From the NCBI RefSeq assembly GCF_039523415.1, contig NZ_BAAAFG010000012.1, positions 186,001 through 250,000 of the forward strand: DNA of 64,000 bases, written 5' to 3'. Of this stretch, positions 16,357-24,969 are shown piece by piece. How positions within the stretch are numbered: position 1 is the stretch's first letter; each line of letters begins with the position of its first letter. The notes beneath the pieces are model-generated. The model was not told where the DNA came from. It saw only the letters and a program-made list of their open reading frames with translations, and made no database searches. Position numbers and translations under genes: made by a program. The stretch is from Gangjinia marincola (GTDB lineage: Bacteria; Bacteroidota; Bacteroidia; Flavobacteriales; Flavobacteriaceae).

Positions 16357-17379
16357 CTAAAAGATAAGCCGTTTTCGTCTCACTAGTAACCAAATAACCA
16401 CCGGCGCTCCAAAAATAGAAGTCACCGCATTTATGGGCAAGGTATAATCGCTGCCGGGCAATTGTGCAATACTATCACAAAGCAGCATTACGATGGCTCC
16501 GCCTAGCGCAACTAGCGGAATTAACCCAAAGTGATTGTTAGAGGGCGTGATTTGCCTTACTAGATGCGGCACCGCAAGTCCTACAAATGCAATAGGACCG
16601 GCAAATGTAGTGATGCTGCCTGCCATGCACGCTGTTGCGATCATCACGATAAAGCGGTTTTGCTTTAATTTTAATCCTAGGCTTCTGGCGTACCAGTCTC
16701 CCAATAATAACGCATTAAGACCTTTAGCTCCTGCAACGCTCAATAGCATACCCAGACCCCAAAACAGGCTAAGTACAGCAAGTTCTTTATAAGTTAAGTC
16801 GCCTAGACTGCCCAAAGACCAAAATACATACTGTTGTAATTGAGCTGCCGGACTCATATACGAAAGCACGCTTACCACAGCACCTGTTAAGCTGGCGAAC
16901 ATTAAACCAATAATCAAGATCGCCATGGTATCTGTCAATCTAGCCGAAGCGATTAAAATGGCCATTAAGAGCAACATGCTGCCTAAACTTGCAGCAATCA
17001 CAATCGTCCATGGCGATAAGATAAATGCTCCTAAAAAAACACCGAATAATCCCGCCCCCATAATGACTAAAGCCACCCCTAAACTTGCCCCGCTACTTAG
17101 TCCTAAAACGTAGGGGCCAGCTAACGGATTTTTGAATAAGGTTTGCATTAAAAGTCCGCTAACTCCAAGTCCGGATCCAACCAAAATTGCAGTGAACATT
17201 TTCGGGATTCTGTAGTCCAAAATAATGTAGTTCCAAGCCTCTTTAGACGACTCTCCAAAACCTATGATATTAAGGATTTCTTTTAAGGGAATTTTGACCG
17301 ATCCTAAACTCAAATTGAGTAGGGCAGAGGCGACTAAAAGTAGAATGCCAAAAACGATATAAGTAGACGTCTTTTTCAC
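16357..17379 (-). CDS. btuC: ABC transporter permease, BtuC/FecCD family
   Basis: The 340-residue polytopic protein belongs to the FecCD/BtuC permeases, which form the inner-membrane channel for cobalamin, heme or siderophores. Diagnostic stretches are LPLGSVKIPL-like NLSLGSVKIPLKEI, LAGPYVLGLSSGASLGVALV and FVGLAVPHLVRQITPSN. The last of these is the cytoplasmic coupling region that contacts the ATPase. About ten transmembrane helices are expected. It overlaps the btuF stop by four bases (ATGA), implying coupled translation. Confidence 0.87.
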   Translation of the reverse strand: MKKTSTYIVFGILLLVASALLNLSLGSVKIPLKEILNIIGFGESSKEAWNYIILDYRIPKMFTAILVGSGLGVSGLLMQTLFKNPLAGPYVLGLSSGASLGVALVIMGAGLFGVFLGAFILSPWTIVIAASLGSMLLLMAILIASARLTDTMAILIIGLMFASLTGAVVSVLSYMSPAAQLQQYVFWSLGSLGDLTYKELAVLSLFWGLGMLLSVAGAKGLNALLLGDWYARSLGLKLKQNRFIVMIATACMAGSITTFAGPIAFVGLAVPHLVRQITPSNNHFGLIPLVALGGAIVMLLCDSIAQLPGSDYTLPINAVTSIFGAPVVIWLLVRRKRLIF

Positions 17380-18515
17380 TCGTTTTTTAGCGGTTTAAAA
17401 AAGGTAAAATTATAAGCCTTAAATTGCGCGGGATGAAATATCTTAGCCAGGTCTTTTAAGACCAAATCAGGGCGATTTGGCGCTAATTCGTAGTATAAAA
17501 CACCTCCGGTAGCTCCATTTTCTACGGTAAAGCTATACACATTTCGCTCTTCAAAAGACTTAAACTTTTTGTAATGGTCACTTGAGGTAAGCATCTGGTT
17601 ATAAGAATTATGTTGACCGGGACCAACCCACACATCTGTACTATAGGCTTTCTCTATAACAGCCTCAATTCCTAAAGAAAGGCTTCCGCTGGCGTTTGTT
17701 TCGCTAAAAATATAGTTCCCGCCGGCATCTGCAATCAATTTTGCTTGCCAACTCTTTCCGCCGGGTGCATACCAAACGTCTTTATACAGTGCTCCGGAAA
17801 GTACTGTTGGGCGATCTTCTTTTTGCGCTACTTTTTCTTGAATTTCAAGGTAGTTTTTTTCAACGGTTTTGAAGGTTTTTTGGGCTAAAGAGAGCTTGCC
17901 AAAAAGTACCCCAAAAAACTTAATCCATTCGGCTTTTCCCAGGGGGTGTTCTTCAACCCAATCTCCATTAAAAAGAACAGGAATTTTTGCTTGGTTTAAG
18001 GTCTTAAATGATTGGTTCGTTCCATCGACTGAAAAGGCAATAAGCGCATCTGGATTGAGGTCTAAAATGACTTCAGTATTTAAGGATTCATTTCGACCAA
18101 CTTCTTTGATTTTTTTGTCCTCGATGAAGGAGCGCGTGAGCGGAGATGAAATATAATCTAATTGCGGAAAACCCATCAAACGATCAATCACCCCTAAGGT
18201 TTCTAAAGAGGGAATATGTGTAGTAGAAGTAGTGATGATTTTTTGAATAGGTAATTGAAGAATGGCATCTGCTTTAAGACCCTTGGGTGCAGATTTATTC
18301 TCTTTTACTAAAACGTAGGTATACGTGATATCAGCTTTGGGCCATGGAGAATTTACGTTTAAAGTGTAATAGTCTTGGTATTCTAAAATAGAAAAGCCCG
18401 TGGCGTATTGAATTTGGACTTCATTTACGAGTTTTGACTTGCCGGGGTCCTCTTCTTTTACTTTTTTACAAGAAGAGAGTGCGAGTAAGAACAAGATGAG
18501 ATACCGGTACGTCAT
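17376..18515 (-). CDS. btuF: Cobalamin-binding lipoprotein, BtuF-like
   Basis: This is the periplasmic substrate-binding subunit of the BtuCDF-type importer. I start at the ATG at 18515 (MTYRYLILFLLALSSCKK, a lipoprotein signal with Cys16); the frame extends four codons to a GTG at 18527, close to the probable transcription start. The mature part has the two-lobe class III architecture: TTSTTHIPSLETLGVIDRL, NPDALIAFSV, a long linker helix (KTFKTVEKNYLEIQEKV) and AKLIADAGGNYIF. It is the first gene of btuF-btuC-btuD. The lipid anchor and length of 379 residues fit Bacteroidota. Confidence 0.82.
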   Translation of the reverse strand: MTYRYLILFLLALSSCKKVKEEDPGKSKLVNEVQIQYATGFSILEYQDYYTLNVNSPWPKADITYTYVLVKENKSAPKGLKADAILQLPIQKIITTSTTHIPSLETLGVIDRLMGFPQLDYISSPLTRSFIEDKKIKEVGRNESLNTEVILDLNPDALIAFSVDGTNQSFKTLNQAKIPVLFNGDWVEEHPLGKAEWIKFFGVLFGKLSLAQKTFKTVEKNYLEIQEKVAQKEDRPTVLSGALYKDVWYAPGGKSWQAKLIADAGGNYIFSETNASGSLSLGIEAVIEKAYSTDVWVGPGQHNSYNQMLTSSDHYKKFKSFEERNVYSFTVENGATGGVLYYELAPNRPDLVLKDLAKIFHPAQFKAYNFTFFKPLKNE

Positions 18516-18534
18516 TTTTTGATTCACAAGATTT

Positions 18535-18542
18535 CAAAAATA
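18535..18542 (-). promoter_or_regulatory. -7 element TATTTTTG of btuFCD
   Basis: The minus strand reads TATTTTTG, matching TAnnTTTG, 20 bases before the ATG at 18515. Transcription would start near 18528, leaving no space for a riboswitch on this strand. Confidence 0.45.
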
Positions 18543-18594
18543 AGACTATTTATTAAGTCTGCTGAGTGATTATAATTGATTACTTTCGCGTTCA

Positions 18595-18800
18595 GTTCAT
18601 ATGGTTCTGTGATTTATGTACCGATCGCAGATTAAAAGGGAAGAAAGTGATCTAATAGAGAAAATCTTTCGCTGTTCCCGCAACTGTAAGCTTTAACTCT
18701 TATGTAATAGAGTTGGTGAACAATACTTCTATACCACTGCAGCTAAAGAGAAAGGTGCGGGAAGGTAATTGTTCATACGCAAGCCAGGAGACCTGCCTTA
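18595..18800 (+). promoter_or_regulatory. Cobalamin riboswitch
   Basis: The leader contains the conserved cobalamin aptamer landmarks in order: AAGGGAA at 18636-18642, CGCAACTG at about 18679-18686, CCACTGC at about 18734-18740, and the B12 box GCCAGGAGACCTGCC ending near 18798. The spacing of about 200 bases is normal. It lies on the plus strand only, upstream of the btuB-like receptor. A hairpin (AAACCTT with AAGGGTTT, about 18817-18837) sits just before the ATG at 18846 and could hide the ribosome-binding site. No T-run follows it, so translational control is the likelier mode. Confidence 0.93.
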
Positions 18801-18845
18801 TGGATATAACACATAAAAACCTTCGGGATAAGGGTTTCTATATCT

Positions 18846-20726
18846 ATGAGATCGACAGTATTCATTTTAGTCATACTCTATCTGAGTGTACATAGTCTTT
18901 GTGCGCAACGAGATTCTATTGAACTTCTTCAAGAAGTTTATCTAAGTGACGAACTTTTAACCGATTTTTCAAAAGGAATTATTGTTCAAAAAATTGCTGA
19001 CTCTACCACACTTTTGTTTCGACCCAGTTTGACAGCTACGCTTCGAAATACTTCACCTATTTACTTTAGGGAAAATGGTCTTAGCGGAGTATCCTCTGCA
19101 TCATTTAGAGGGACAAATGCTGCGCAGACAGCTGTGGTGTGGAATGGTATTAACATCAATTCACCTTTGACCGGTCAGACAGATTTTAACGTGATCAACG
19201 CTACTAATTTTGATGCTATCGATGTTCGTTACACGGGTGCCGGGGTTCAATATGGTAGTGGTGCGATCGGTGGTACCGTTCACCTGTCGAATGAGCTCAA
19301 ATTTATACCGCATACTGAACAGCGCATCATAACCTCTGTAGGTAGTTTTGATCATTATCGTTTTAATGCGCGTACTTCTTTCGGAAAAAATGGATTTTCA
19401 ATCAACACTAGTTTTAGCGTAGTGGATGCCGAAAATGACTATAATTTATTCAGAAGCGATCAACGCAACGAGAATGCAGCGATAAGTCATACCACATTCC
19501 AACTCGCTGCCGGAAAATTATTAGGAGAGCGCCATTCCATAAAATTTTATCATCAAACCCAAGAAAGCAATCGGGAGTTTGCCGGAAGATTGTTTGGAAA
19601 CAGTTATTCTCCTTCTAATGATAGTTATAAGGATACTTTCTTACGAAATTTAATTAAATGGACGTATCGCAAAGGTCATTTTTCATCTACTACCAGTGTT
19701 GCTCATCTCTATGAGGCGTATACGTTTTCTTCGGGAGCAGATGATACTGAAACATCTTCTGAAGAAACTCTTATTGGAGATGGTGAAGCCAACACGTCAA
19801 TCCTACGTTGGAAAGGCGATTATCGCATTCCCGCCAAGGCAAAATTAAGTGTGATCGCCGAAGACAATTTCACCCAAGCTTCAGGTTTAAATATCCCGGT
19901 TGAGCAAACACGTAATTTATTTTCTATATCAGTACTGGGATCACATCAACTTACGCAGCGTTTATCGTATGGGGTTAATTTTCGGCAAGAATTTACGCCA
20001 GCTTTTGAATCTCCCTTTCTCATTGGAGGCGATATCAATTATTGTGTTCAAAAGCAAATTGAATTGACCTTAAGCGGTTCAAGAAATTATCGTATCCCTA
20101 CGTTTAATGATATGTATTATGGAGGTGCGGGCGGAATAGGAAATCCGGATCTCAAACCAGAAGAATCTGTACAATTAAATGTAGGAGGAAGTTTTGATAA
20201 TGAGTTCATGGAACTTTCACTAAATGGTTTTATCATCAATACCACAGACATGATTCAGTGGTTTCCTTTAGACAACGGTTTATGGTCTCCGGTTAATATA
20301 GCAGAGACCAGGCAAACGGGACTTGAATTTATAGCCGCCACAAGTAGAGAAGTAGGATCAGGAAAGCTAACCGGCAATGCGACCTATGGATATACTCATG
20401 CCGTTAATTCATCTACCTTAGATCGTTTGATCTATGTGCCTGCGCACATGTTTAATGCCAGAATCGGGTATGAGATAAAACGATTTTCTGCCTTTTATCA
20501 TAATCTATATACAAGCAAAGTATTTACAACGGTTGATGAAAGCTTTTCAATCCCGGGATACGATATTTCCAATATTGGTCTAAACTATACGGTCGTGCAA
20601 GGCGAATATCTCAATCTTACATCTCAATTTATAACACGTAATCTTTTTCAAAAAGAGTACCAGGTTGCGGGAGGGTTTCCCATGCCGGGCCGCTCATATC
20701 AACTCCAATTAATTTTTAATTTTTAA
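18846..20726 (+). CDS. btuB: TonB-dependent receptor, BtuB-like
   Basis: This outer-membrane receptor imports vitamin B12 using TonB energy. The 626-residue protein has a signal peptide (MRSTVFILVILYLSVHSLCAQ). The plug domain contains LRNTSPIYFRENGLSGVSSA, SFRGTNAAQTAVVWNGI and YGSGAIGGTVHL, and a 22-strand barrel ends GRSYQLQLIFNF with the terminal aromatic residue. There is no N-terminal carboxypeptidase-like domain, so it is a BtuB-type rather than a SusC-type receptor. The cobalamin riboswitch 45 bases upstream strongly supports the substrate. The lipoprotein gene follows after two bases. Confidence 0.9.
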   Translation: MRSTVFILVILYLSVHSLCAQRDSIELLQEVYLSDELLTDFSKGIIVQKIADSTTLLFRPSLTATLRNTSPIYFRENGLSGVSSASFRGTNAAQTAVVWNGININSPLTGQTDFNVINATNFDAIDVRYTGAGVQYGSGAIGGTVHLSNELKFIPHTEQRIITSVGSFDHYRFNARTSFGKNGFSINTSFSVVDAENDYNLFRSDQRNENAAISHTTFQLAAGKLLGERHSIKFYHQTQESNREFAGRLFGNSYSPSNDSYKDTFLRNLIKWTYRKGHFSSTTSVAHLYEAYTFSSGADDTETSSEETLIGDGEANTSILRWKGDYRIPAKAKLSVIAEDNFTQASGLNIPVEQTRNLFSISVLGSHQLTQRLSYGVNFRQEFTPAFESPFLIGGDINYCVQKQIELTLSGSRNYRIPTFNDMYYGGAGGIGNPDLKPEESVQLNVGGSFDNEFMELSLNGFIINTTDMIQWFPLDNGLWSPVNIAETRQTGLEFIAATSREVGSGKLTGNATYGYTHAVNSSTLDRLIYVPAHMFNARIGYEIKRFSAFYHNLYTSKVFTTVDESFSIPGYDISNIGLNYTVVQGEYLNLTSQFITRNLFQKEYQVAGGFPMPGRSYQLQLIFNF

Positions 20727-20728
20727 CT

Positions 20729-21826
20729 ATGAATATTCTTAAGAGTATATTTTTGATAGCCCTAAGTGTTACATTATTTTTTTCCTGTGATACAGACGAT
20801 GATCAACCAGATCCAGTGCCGGCCGGAGATTATACCCCGGGATTTTTAGTTTCTCATGAAGGAACGTTTAGCGGAGTTTCAGGATCAACTTCATTTATGT
20901 CTGCGGATTTGATGAATGTGCAAAATGAAATTTACGAAGCAGTTAATAAGGATGTTGTTGGAAACTTTCAGCAGTCTATTGGCTTTAGAGATAATTTTGC
21001 CTATTTGGTAGTAGATAATACAAATACAATTACTATCGTAAACAGAAATACCTTTAAAAAAGTAGGGGAATATACAGCTGAAGATCACGGTATTTCTACC
21101 CCACGTTACATCGCCTTTGATGATGATAACGCCTATGTAACGAATCTAGGGGACGCTTTCACACCAACAGATGATTACCTGAGCGTAATTCCTTTAGATG
21201 AGTCTGAAGATGTAGTCACTGTTCCATTGGCTGAAGGTCCTGAACAACTCTTGGTTCAAAATGGTTTTGTTTATATTACGCATAAAGCAGTTTTTAGTTC
21301 TCAGGGTAGTGAACTTCTTTCTATTTACAATATAGCAACTGGATCTGTTGATGAATTAGTAGTGGGTCAAAGCCCAGATGAAATTTACAGTGATGTCAAT
21401 GGGGATATTTGGATTTTATGTGATGGGAAATTTATATACAATGATGATTTTACTCAAATAATTGATGTTTTACCCAGTAGATTGGTGAGGTTAAGCGGAA
21501 ATTCAAATAGCATTTCCCAGACGTATAATTTTACTGACGAGGTTCTGGTGAATTATATGGCGGTTGAAGGCGATAAGATCTATTACATTAAAAATGGTAG
21601 TTTTTATGCCATGTTGGTAAATGCGACTGATGTGCCTGCTAGCTCAATAGCTGCCCTTGAAACTGATGCTATTTACGGGTTGAGCGTTTTTGATAATCAA
21701 TTATTTGTGTCAGATGCTGGAACATTTTCTGAACGCGGAGATATCGAGATATATGATGTCAACAGTGGAGTTTTGATCAATGAGCTGGAAGTAGGCATGA
21801 TACCGTCAAAAGTCTACAAGAACTAA
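20729..21826 (+). CDS. Surface beta-propeller lipoprotein, BtuG-like
   Basis: The 365-residue protein has a lipoprotein signal (MNILKSIFLIALSVTLFFSC) followed by DTDDDQPDP, the acidic stretch that often accompanies surface export in Bacteroidota. The remainder is a YncE/DUF5074-like beta propeller with repeated strands such as YIAFDDDNAYVTNLGD and LLVQNGFVYITHKA. In gut Bacteroides, BtuG is a beta-propeller lipoprotein that caps BtuB and binds B12 with very high affinity. The same architecture directly behind a riboswitch-controlled btuB makes this a likely functional equivalent. Homology to BtuG itself is an inference. Confidence 0.75.
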   Translation: MNILKSIFLIALSVTLFFSCDTDDDQPDPVPAGDYTPGFLVSHEGTFSGVSGSTSFMSADLMNVQNEIYEAVNKDVVGNFQQSIGFRDNFAYLVVDNTNTITIVNRNTFKKVGEYTAEDHGISTPRYIAFDDDNAYVTNLGDAFTPTDDYLSVIPLDESEDVVTVPLAEGPEQLLVQNGFVYITHKAVFSSQGSELLSIYNIATGSVDELVVGQSPDEIYSDVNGDIWILCDGKFIYNDDFTQIIDVLPSRLVRLSGNSNSISQTYNFTDEVLVNYMAVEGDKIYYIKNGSFYAMLVNATDVPASSIAALETDAIYGLSVFDNQLFVSDAGTFSERGDIEIYDVNSGVLINELEVGMIPSKVYKN

Positions 21827-21835
21827 TTCAATCAA

Positions 21836-21866
21836 AAATCCCCCTATTGAGCTATAGCGGGATTTG
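21836..21866. terminator. Bidirectional terminator between btuG-like and S41 genes
   Basis: AAATCCC at 21836 and GGGATTT at about 21858 pair across an interrupted stem that includes CTAT/ATAG, with T or A runs on both sides. It lies between two convergent genes. Confidence 0.75.
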
Positions 21867-21887
21867 ATTTTTCCTTTAATAGTTTAT

Positions 21888-23345
21888 CTACTCTTGATTG
21901 AACTCAACCTGCATTCCTTTGTCCTTGATTAAAGGATTTGAAAGAAATGAGGCAGAAGCTTTACCATCAAACGGAGCAGGAGGCACGGGATCTCCTGATA
22001 TAATTGACAACGCCTCAGCTAACCAGGGTTCATTAGGATCTCCAAGTTGACCTAAATTAGCTACATTTTCCTGACCTAGAAGTATATTAGGAACTAAGCC
22101 ATCTACCGGCACAGTTTCATCATTCGCATTTGAGGTTATCAAGACTAAAGGTTGTATAACATAAAAATGGGCTTCATTAAATTCTGGTCCGTTTTTAGTG
22201 AAGTTTTCAGAATCATACAATGTAATAGATGCCTGAGATTTTCCTACCGTCTGATCTCCCACATGGGTTACTGTAATATAGGGTCGCAGACTATTAATTA
22301 ATAATTCACTGGCAGATGCACTTCTTCTTCCGGCAAGAACAAAGAGTCTATTGAGACCTAGACTGTTAATACTTTCTCCCGTTCGTATGGTATCATCAAA
22401 TTCATTGGTGATGTCTCTGTTTATATCACCCGATAGAATTGCTGCTTGAATATCTGCATTCCACTGTTCACTGGCATAAAGTTCATCATTGAATTGACCG
22501 GTAACCATGCTAGAAAGATCTTTGGCACTTTCTACAGAACCTCCTCCATTATAGCGCACGTCAATGACAAGTTCTGTGATACCTTCTGCTTGAAATATAG
22601 CAAATGCATCATTAAGTTCGTCATCAAAATCAGCTACAAAACTGGTGTAATGAAGGTAACCCACTTTAGATCCATTAACATCGATAATTGAAGTAGTTAA
22701 AATAGGATTTTCAATAAGCTCAACGCGATTGAGGGTTACTGTTTCTCCTGTAGAACTGATCGTATTGCCATTTAAAGTAGCTATACCTAATTCAAAAGAG
22801 CTACCAGATAATAACGCATTAACATCATCCTGATCGTCAAGTACATTTCCATCAACGCTATTAAATAATGTTCCTCTGGTTAGTCCGGCTTCATCTGCGG
22901 GAGATCCGGGGATAACATATAAAGTCGCTAGAAACGTATCAGAACTTCCTTCGATAGAAACATACGTTAATCGTAAACCTGTAGTGGTCTCTTCTCCTGC
23001 AAATTGTGCTTCCAGTTCTCTGTAGTCCAGCGATCTAAAACTAAACCGGTCAAAATCAGTTACCAAATCATTAAAGAACAGATCATCAGCATTCTCAAAT
23101 GAGCTGAGGTAATCTGTATATTCTTCATTTGTACTAAAACGATCATTAGCAAGATTAGGACTGTCTGCTTTGTATAAATAGAACGCATTCATTCCTTTCC
23201 ATACAAAATCTTCAATCTCAAGATTACTGGGGTCGTTAAATTCAATAGACTCAACTTCTTTTACTTCATCATCTTCATCTTTAAAACATGATGTCAATAT
23301 ACTTGCACTTATCACTCCTAGGAGTATAACTTTTATACCTTTCAT
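21888..23345 (-). CDS. S41 family C-terminal processing peptidase, lipoprotein
   Basis: The 485-residue protein has a lipoprotein signal (MKGIKVILLGVISASILTSC) and then acidic residues. A PDZ-like segment covers about residues 95-200 (LYVIPGSPADEAGLTRG). The S41 core shows VIDVRYNGGGSVESAKDLSS, the nucleophile region GRRSASASELLINSL, and a GKSQASIT strand that places the general-base Lys. It probably sits on the periplasmic or outer face and cleaves protein C-termini. It stands alone between the B12 locus and the divergent ECF sigma operon. Confidence 0.87.
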   Translation of the reverse strand: MKGIKVILLGVISASILTSCFKDEDDEVKEVESIEFNDPSNLEIEDFVWKGMNAFYLYKADSPNLANDRFSTNEEYTDYLSSFENADDLFFNDLVTDFDRFSFRSLDYRELEAQFAGEETTTGLRLTYVSIEGSSDTFLATLYVIPGSPADEAGLTRGTLFNSVDGNVLDDQDDVNALLSGSSFELGIATLNGNTISSTGETVTLNRVELIENPILTTSIIDVNGSKVGYLHYTSFVADFDDELNDAFAIFQAEGITELVIDVRYNGGGSVESAKDLSSMVTGQFNDELYASEQWNADIQAAILSGDINRDITNEFDDTIRTGESINSLGLNRLFVLAGRRSASASELLINSLRPYITVTHVGDQTVGKSQASITLYDSENFTKNGPEFNEAHFYVIQPLVLITSNANDETVPVDGLVPNILLGQENVANLGQLGDPNEPWLAEALSIISGDPVPPAPFDGKASASFLSNPLIKDKGMQVEFNQE

Positions 23346-23452
23346 AGTTCTTATTTATGGGTTAAAAATAAAGAGAATATAGATAGAATAAAATAAATTG
23401 TAACAAAATGGAGGATGTATCGTCATCACTATGTACGGCAATAAGAATGCCA

Positions 23453-23460
23453 TACTTTTG
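23453..23460 (+). promoter_or_regulatory. -7-like element TACTTTTG before the ECF sigma gene
   Basis: TACTTTTG matches TAnnTTTG 15 bases before the ATG at 23475. No TTG is found at 19-21 bases upstream, so the match may be fortuitous or the operon may use another sigma. Confidence 0.35.
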
Positions 23461-23474
23461 ACCAAACCAATCAA

Positions 23475-23984
23475 ATGAACCAAGAAGCGTTCTTAACTTT
23501 ATTTACTCCTGTACAAGACAAGATGTATAGGTTTGCACTGCGCCTTCTCAGTTCAAAAGAGGCGGCTCAGGATGCAGTGCAAGAGGTGATGACAAAGCTC
23601 TGGAATAAAAGAGAACGAATTAAAGGGTATACCAATCCACAGGCATTTGCCATGACGATGACAAAAAACTATTGTCTGGATCAGCTTAAATTAAAGCAAA
23701 ACAATACGATGAGGATTGTGCACAGTAATTATGAGGATCAGGGTAGAAACCCGGCAGCCATTGCAGAAGTTAAAGATGAATTGGATTTTGTCCGTAAAAT
23801 TATGGATCAATTGCCAGAGCAGCAGCAAATGGTGTTGCAGTTGAGGGATATTGAACAACAGGAATTTAAAGAGATTGCAGAGGTATTGGAAATGAGTGAA
23901 ACAGCGATACGGGTTACACTTTCAAGAGCACGCAAGAAAATTAGAGAAGAACTTTTAAAAGTACATCGTTATGGAATTGCATAA
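23475..23984 (+). CDS. ECF-type RNA polymerase sigma factor
   Basis: This is a 169-residue sigma-70 family ECF factor. Region 2 is at about residues 10-75 (FTPVQDKMYRFALRLLSSKE, AAQDAVQEVMTKLWNKRERI) and region 4 at about 105-160 (MDQLPEQQQMVLQLRDIEQQ, then FKEIAEVLEMSETAIRVTLS, the helix-turn-helix that reads the -35). The next gene overlaps by 14 bases and probably encodes its membrane partner. The trigger is unknown. Downstream are two DUF4252 proteins, an arrangement common in flavobacteria. Confidence 0.93.
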   Translation: MNQEAFLTLFTPVQDKMYRFALRLLSSKEAAQDAVQEVMTKLWNKRERIKGYTNPQAFAMTMTKNYCLDQLKLKQNNTMRIVHSNYEDQGRNPAAIAEVKDELDFVRKIMDQLPEQQQMVLQLRDIEQQEFKEIAEVLEMSETAIRVTLSRARKKIREELLKVHRYGIA

Positions 23985-24399
23985 GGTAAAAGAATTATTA
24001 GCCAAATATGAAGAGGGAAACACTTCATTGACAGAAGAAAAAATGCTAAGGAGCTATTTTTTAAGTGATCACATAGCTCCTGAGGTCAGCTCATACCAGC
24101 CGTTATTTAGTTTTTATGATAGAGAAGGAACTCAACGATATGAAGCCAAAATAACGGTAAACAGAAGTTCTTATGTAAAGTGGATAGGAATAGCGGCATC
24201 TATCATTGTCATTTTAAGTTTGTTCTTACTAAATGAATTTGGCACTACTAATGACTTAGGAACTTATGAGGATCCAGAAATAGCGCTAAAAAAGACTAAA
24301 GAGGTACTTCACTTAGTTGGTAGTTTCATGAATGAAGGAACTGAACAATTAGGATACATTAAAGAAATTGAACATACCGGAAATCAAATTTTAAAGTAA
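23971..24399 (+). CDS. Putative anti-sigma factor, single-pass membrane protein
   Basis: The 142-residue protein has a cytosolic N-terminal part of about 70 residues (LLAKYEEGNTSLTEEKMLRS, the short helical opening typical of anti-sigma domains in Bacteroidota). One membrane helix follows (WIGIAASIIVILSLFLL), then a periplasmic tail. It overlaps the sigma gene by 14 bases, which implies coupled translation. There is no zinc HxxxCxxC motif. The anti-sigma role is inferred from position and topology, not from a recognised domain. Confidence 0.65.
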   Translation: MELHKVKELLAKYEEGNTSLTEEKMLRSYFLSDHIAPEVSSYQPLFSFYDREGTQRYEAKITVNRSSYVKWIGIAASIIVILSLFLLNEFGTTNDLGTYEDPEIALKKTKEVLHLVGSFMNEGTEQLGYIKEIEHTGNQILK

Positions 24400-24431
24400 A
24401 TAACAATCAAAATAAATAATTTAAAACAGGA

Positions 24432-24962
24432 ATGATGAAAAAACTAGTATTAATTATAGCCGTTCTCCTTTCAACGTATGTGTCAACAGCACAAAACTTT
24501 GATAAGTACGAGAACATGAAAGATGTAAAATCTATGGTGGTGACCAGTAAGATGTTCAAATTGCTCACTAAAATTGACCTGGATAGCAATGATCCTGAAA
24601 CACAGCAGTACATTGATCTGATCGAAAACCTAGATAACATAAAAGTCTTCGCGACCGAAAGTCAATCGTTACGATCTCAAATGAAAGCTGATGTAACTAG
24701 TTATCTAAGTTCAAGTTCATTAGATGAGTTGATGAGATTTAACGATGATGGTAAATCGGTAAAATTGTATTCCAAACCAGGCAAAAATAGCGATTACGTC
24801 AAAGAAGTCTTTATGTTCATTGATGGTATTGAAGATGGAAAGCCCATGTCTGTGGTAGTACAAATCAAGGGAGATTTGAGCTTAAAGCAGATCGGTAGAC
24901 TAGCCGAAGACTTAAATATTACCGGAGCAGATCAGTTAAAAAAAGTATCAAAATCTAAATAA
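24432..24962 (+). CDS. DUF4252 protein, secreted
   Basis: The 176-residue protein has a signal peptide (MKKLVLIIAVLLSTYVSTAQ). The DUF4252 core follows, with MKDVKSMVVTSKMFKLLTKI and the conserved C-terminal RLAEDLNITGADQL. DUF4252 is a Bacteroidota family of unknown function in ECF-sigma operons. Two ATGs (24432 and 24435) are possible. It is a paralogue of the next gene, which is a lipoprotein version. Confidence 0.8.
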   Translation: MMKKLVLIIAVLLSTYVSTAQNFDKYENMKDVKSMVVTSKMFKLLTKIDLDSNDPETQQYIDLIENLDNIKVFATESQSLRSQMKADVTSYLSSSSLDELMRFNDDGKSVKLYSKPGKNSDYVKEVFMFIDGIEDGKPMSVVVQIKGDLSLKQIGRLAEDLNITGADQLKKVSKSK

Positions 24963-24969
24963 GACAACC

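Noticed and set aside
18528..18600. A second riboswitch for btuFCD on the minus strand
   Set aside because: No B12 box or aptamer landmarks are seen, and the -7 element leaves too short a leader.
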